33,141 bases of DNA from Gemmatimonadaceae bacterium. GTDB lineage: Bacteria; Gemmatimonadota; Gemmatimonadetes; Gemmatimonadales; Gemmatimonadaceae. A program made the translations under genes and the position numbers. Shown in pieces: positions 31,683-33,141 of the stretch (position 1 is its first letter; every line of letters begins with the position of its first letter). The notes beneath the pieces were generated by a model. It saw only the letters and a list, made by a program, of their open reading frames with translations. It was not told the DNA's origin and ran no database searches. The stretch covers positions 1 through 33,141 of the forward strand of contig JANYHT010000027.1 in the NCBI GenBank assembly GCA_025358925.1, written 5' to 3'.

Positions 31683-32291
31683 CTACTCCGCGAATAGTTC
31701 GCCGAGCCCAAATGTGAAGCCGCGCAGTACGTCGCCGCCATCAAGCACGTCGTTGATTCCGAGTATCGCCTGCGATCCATCGTCGCGATACAAGGTGACG
31801 ATCTGTCGAGCGGGATCAACCACCCACACAAGACGCGAGCCCGCATCGAGGTAGTCGCCGACTTTTGCGAGCACCGCGCCCGCTCGATCGCTGGGCGAAC
31901 GGATCTCAACGACGAGGTCAGGTCCAAATTCGCCGTAACCTTTCGGCACTGGTCCAGGCATCCGTTCTCGCGACACATACGCAACGTCAGGCCCGCGCAC
32001 CGTGTCGGGGTTTCGAGCGAGCACAAACCCGGAATCGCACGTGAACACTCTCCCGCGGGTTTGCGTCGCACCAGACGTCTCACGATCACCTGAGAGGAAA
32101 TTGCTGAGTGCGACGGTTATTCGCACCGCATGCTCGCCGTGACGCAATCCTGGCAGGTCTCGCACAACAACTCGGCCGCGCACCAACTCGATGCGCTTAT
32201 TCGGCACATCGTACGTGAGCATCTCTTCGGCGGTCATCAGGGCGGCGGGTGTCGTCACGCGCGGCGTCCCCTCGATTGCGGTGGTAGGCAT
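31683..32291 (-). CDS. Uma2-family (DUF820) putative endonuclease
   Basis: A 202-residue protein: MTAEEMLTYDVPNKRIELVR, LRHGEHAVRITVALSNFL, SGFVLARNPDTVRGPDVAYV, YGEFGPDLVVEIRSPSDRAG and DAGSRLVWVVDPARQIVTLY. These are the motifs of the Uma2 family with a PD-(D/E)xK-like core: RGPDVAYV, then PDLVVEIxSPSD. The family is widely duplicated in cyanobacteria and soil bacteria; a nuclease role is suggested by fold only. It is convergent with the AraC gene with 21 bases between stops. Confidence 0.9.
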   Translation of the reverse strand: MPTTAIEGTPRVTTPAALMTAEEMLTYDVPNKRIELVRGRVVVRDLPGLRHGEHAVRITVALSNFLSGDRETSGATQTRGRVFTCDSGFVLARNPDTVRGPDVAYVSRERMPGPVPKGYGEFGPDLVVEIRSPSDRAGAVLAKVGDYLDAGSRLVWVVDPARQIVTLYRDDGSQAILGINDVLDGGDVLRGFTFGLGELFAE

Positions 32292-32422
32292 GCACCGACG
32301 ATACCCATGACCGTCAGCGCGCTGTCATCCGAGTGCAACGATAAGCTACCGGATGCGAGACGCCGAGTCTACTCGGCGCGCGAGGTCAATGTGCCGGGAT
32401 TGCTAACGTGCGCAACTTTGGG

Positions 32423-33141
32423 TCACTGTTCGATCGACTTCATAATTGCATCCGCGCGCGGATCTCGGCGCAACGCGTCGTACCGCTCGGCGCGGTTGTA
32501 CATCTGCAGCCAGTTATCCGGTTGCTTGACGGCCCGCTCAATCATCACAAGCGCGGCCGCGTGATCGCCGAGCGATTCGAGCGTTGCGGCCAGCACGGCC
32601 ATAGCCGGCAGCTCGCCGCCGTTGACGCGACGAAGATGGTTCATGGCGCCGCGCGACTCGGCGGGCTTTCCCGCACGGGCCAGCACGTACGCGAGAATTC
32701 CCTCGGTCTGGTTTGGTCGATCGGTGGGAAGCTGGGCGAGGTTCCGTGTCAGCATCGCGATCGCCTCGTCATGCCTACCGAGATAGCTCAGCACCTCGCC
32801 ACGCGCGTCCAGCGCCAACGCATATGTCGAGTCCATCGCGAGGATCGCGCGCGTGGCCGAGTCGGCCTCACGATAGCGACGCTCCGTCATGAGCAGCTGC
32901 GCGGCCCACGTGTGCGCGATCAGTGACGCGGGTTCAGCCGCTTGCGCGCGCGCCGTACGATCACGCGCCTCTTCGAAGCGGCCCATGTGAATGAGATTCA
33001 ATGCGTGCCAGCCCCAGAGAGTCGCGACGCTGGAGTCGAGCATCTGTGCGCGCCGATAGTTCGCGTCGGCTTCGTGATTCTCCCACAGGCTCGACTTCGC
33101 CGACGCGATCGCCCCCCACGATTCCGCCACGGTTGAATCCA
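32423..33141 (-). CDS. TPR protein, C-terminal part (gene runs off the right edge)
   Basis: The frame is open from the right edge to the stop at 32423. It contains repeated helix pairs: ADANYRRAQMLDSSVATLWG, GRFEEARDRTARAQAAEPAS, RRYREADSATRAILAMDSTY, GRHDEAIAMLTRNLAQLPTD and LGDHAAALVMIERAVKQPDN, typical of TPRs. It ends in YDALRRDPRADAIMKSIEQ, the same type of ending as in kinase-TPR proteins (compare YDPLRKSPRFAALLRKAKL at 22.8 kb). It is therefore probably the tail of a second Ser/Thr kinase or a related TPR regulator; the N-terminal part that would decide lies outside. Confidence 0.8.
   Translation of the reverse strand, partial: DSTVAESWGAIASAKSSLWENHEADANYRRAQMLDSSVATLWGWHALNLIHMGRFEEARDRTARAQAAEPASLIAHTWAAQLLMTERRYREADSATRAILAMDSTYALALDARGEVLSYLGRHDEAIAMLTRNLAQLPTDRPNQTEGILAYVLARAGKPAESRGAMNHLRRVNGGELPAMAVLAATLESLGDHAAALVMIERAVKQPDNWLQMYNRAERYDALRRDPRADAIMKSIEQ

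Overview
The window looks like chromosomal DNA of a soil or freshwater bacterium, most likely a member of the Gemmatimonadota. This is an inference from gene content: a Ser/Thr kinase fused to TPRs, a DUF5916/CBM9-like outer-membrane protein, a permease tail ending in the PARRASRVDPMRALRGE pattern, many secreted proteins of unknown function, an integron remnant and a codon style rich in GCG/CGC. No rRNA, tRNA or CRISPR array was seen.

Layout. 1-1.4 kb: start of an AlbA_2-domain gene (cut by the left edge), a broken Lit/U49-like metallopeptidase and a decapitated queG. 1.5-3.8 kb: a secreted/membrane hypothetical protein with a terminator-like hairpin, a decayed nitrilase copy and an orphan LuxR-type response regulator. 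4.1-9.1 kb: an integron relic. It holds a frameshifted integron integrase, a core-site motif, a cupin gene, an FRG-domain tail, a vapBC cassette with a well-preserved attC, an IS1182-type transposase fragment, a scrambled AbrB/PIN toxin-antitoxin pair, a cyclophilin lipoprotein gene, a PqiA-like gene and a decayed attC. 9.3-15.6 kb: a truncated VOC protein, a TonB-dependent siderophore receptor, a secreted protein, a TetR regulator, an intact nitrilase and a TPR protein. TetR-type operators flank the tetR gene and face both the secreted protein and the nitrilase. 15.6-21.1 kb: gene remnants, a near-perfect 34-bp palindrome, a CsbD/stress protein, a DUF5916 outer-membrane protein, a small secreted protein, a VOC protein without a normal start codon and a deleted cyclophilin copy. 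21.2-29.4 kb: amidohydrolase, Ser/Thr kinase-TPR protein, creatininase-like protein and an MgtA-type Mg2+ ATPase. 29.6-30.8 kb, minus strand: a second piece of cassette array with an in-frame HicA-HicB fusion, an attC and brnTA. 30.9-33.1 kb: an AraC regulator, a Uma2-family protein and the C-terminal part of a TPR protein (cut by the right edge).

Two themes stand out. First, the attC sites at 6.4, 9.0 and 30.1 kb share one sequence signature. They sit on opposite strands about 24 kb apart, so one sedentary integron seems to have been broken up, and its toxin-antitoxin cassettes are now in various states of decay. Second, at least four intact genes or intergenic regions here (nitrilase, cyclophilin, TPR protein, and the promoter region between the DUF5916 gene and its neighbour) have a shrunken, internally deleted second copy elsewhere in the window. 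Three of these have deletion junctions that can be read at base level, two of them at short repeats. The region is a concentrated record of duplication followed by deletion.
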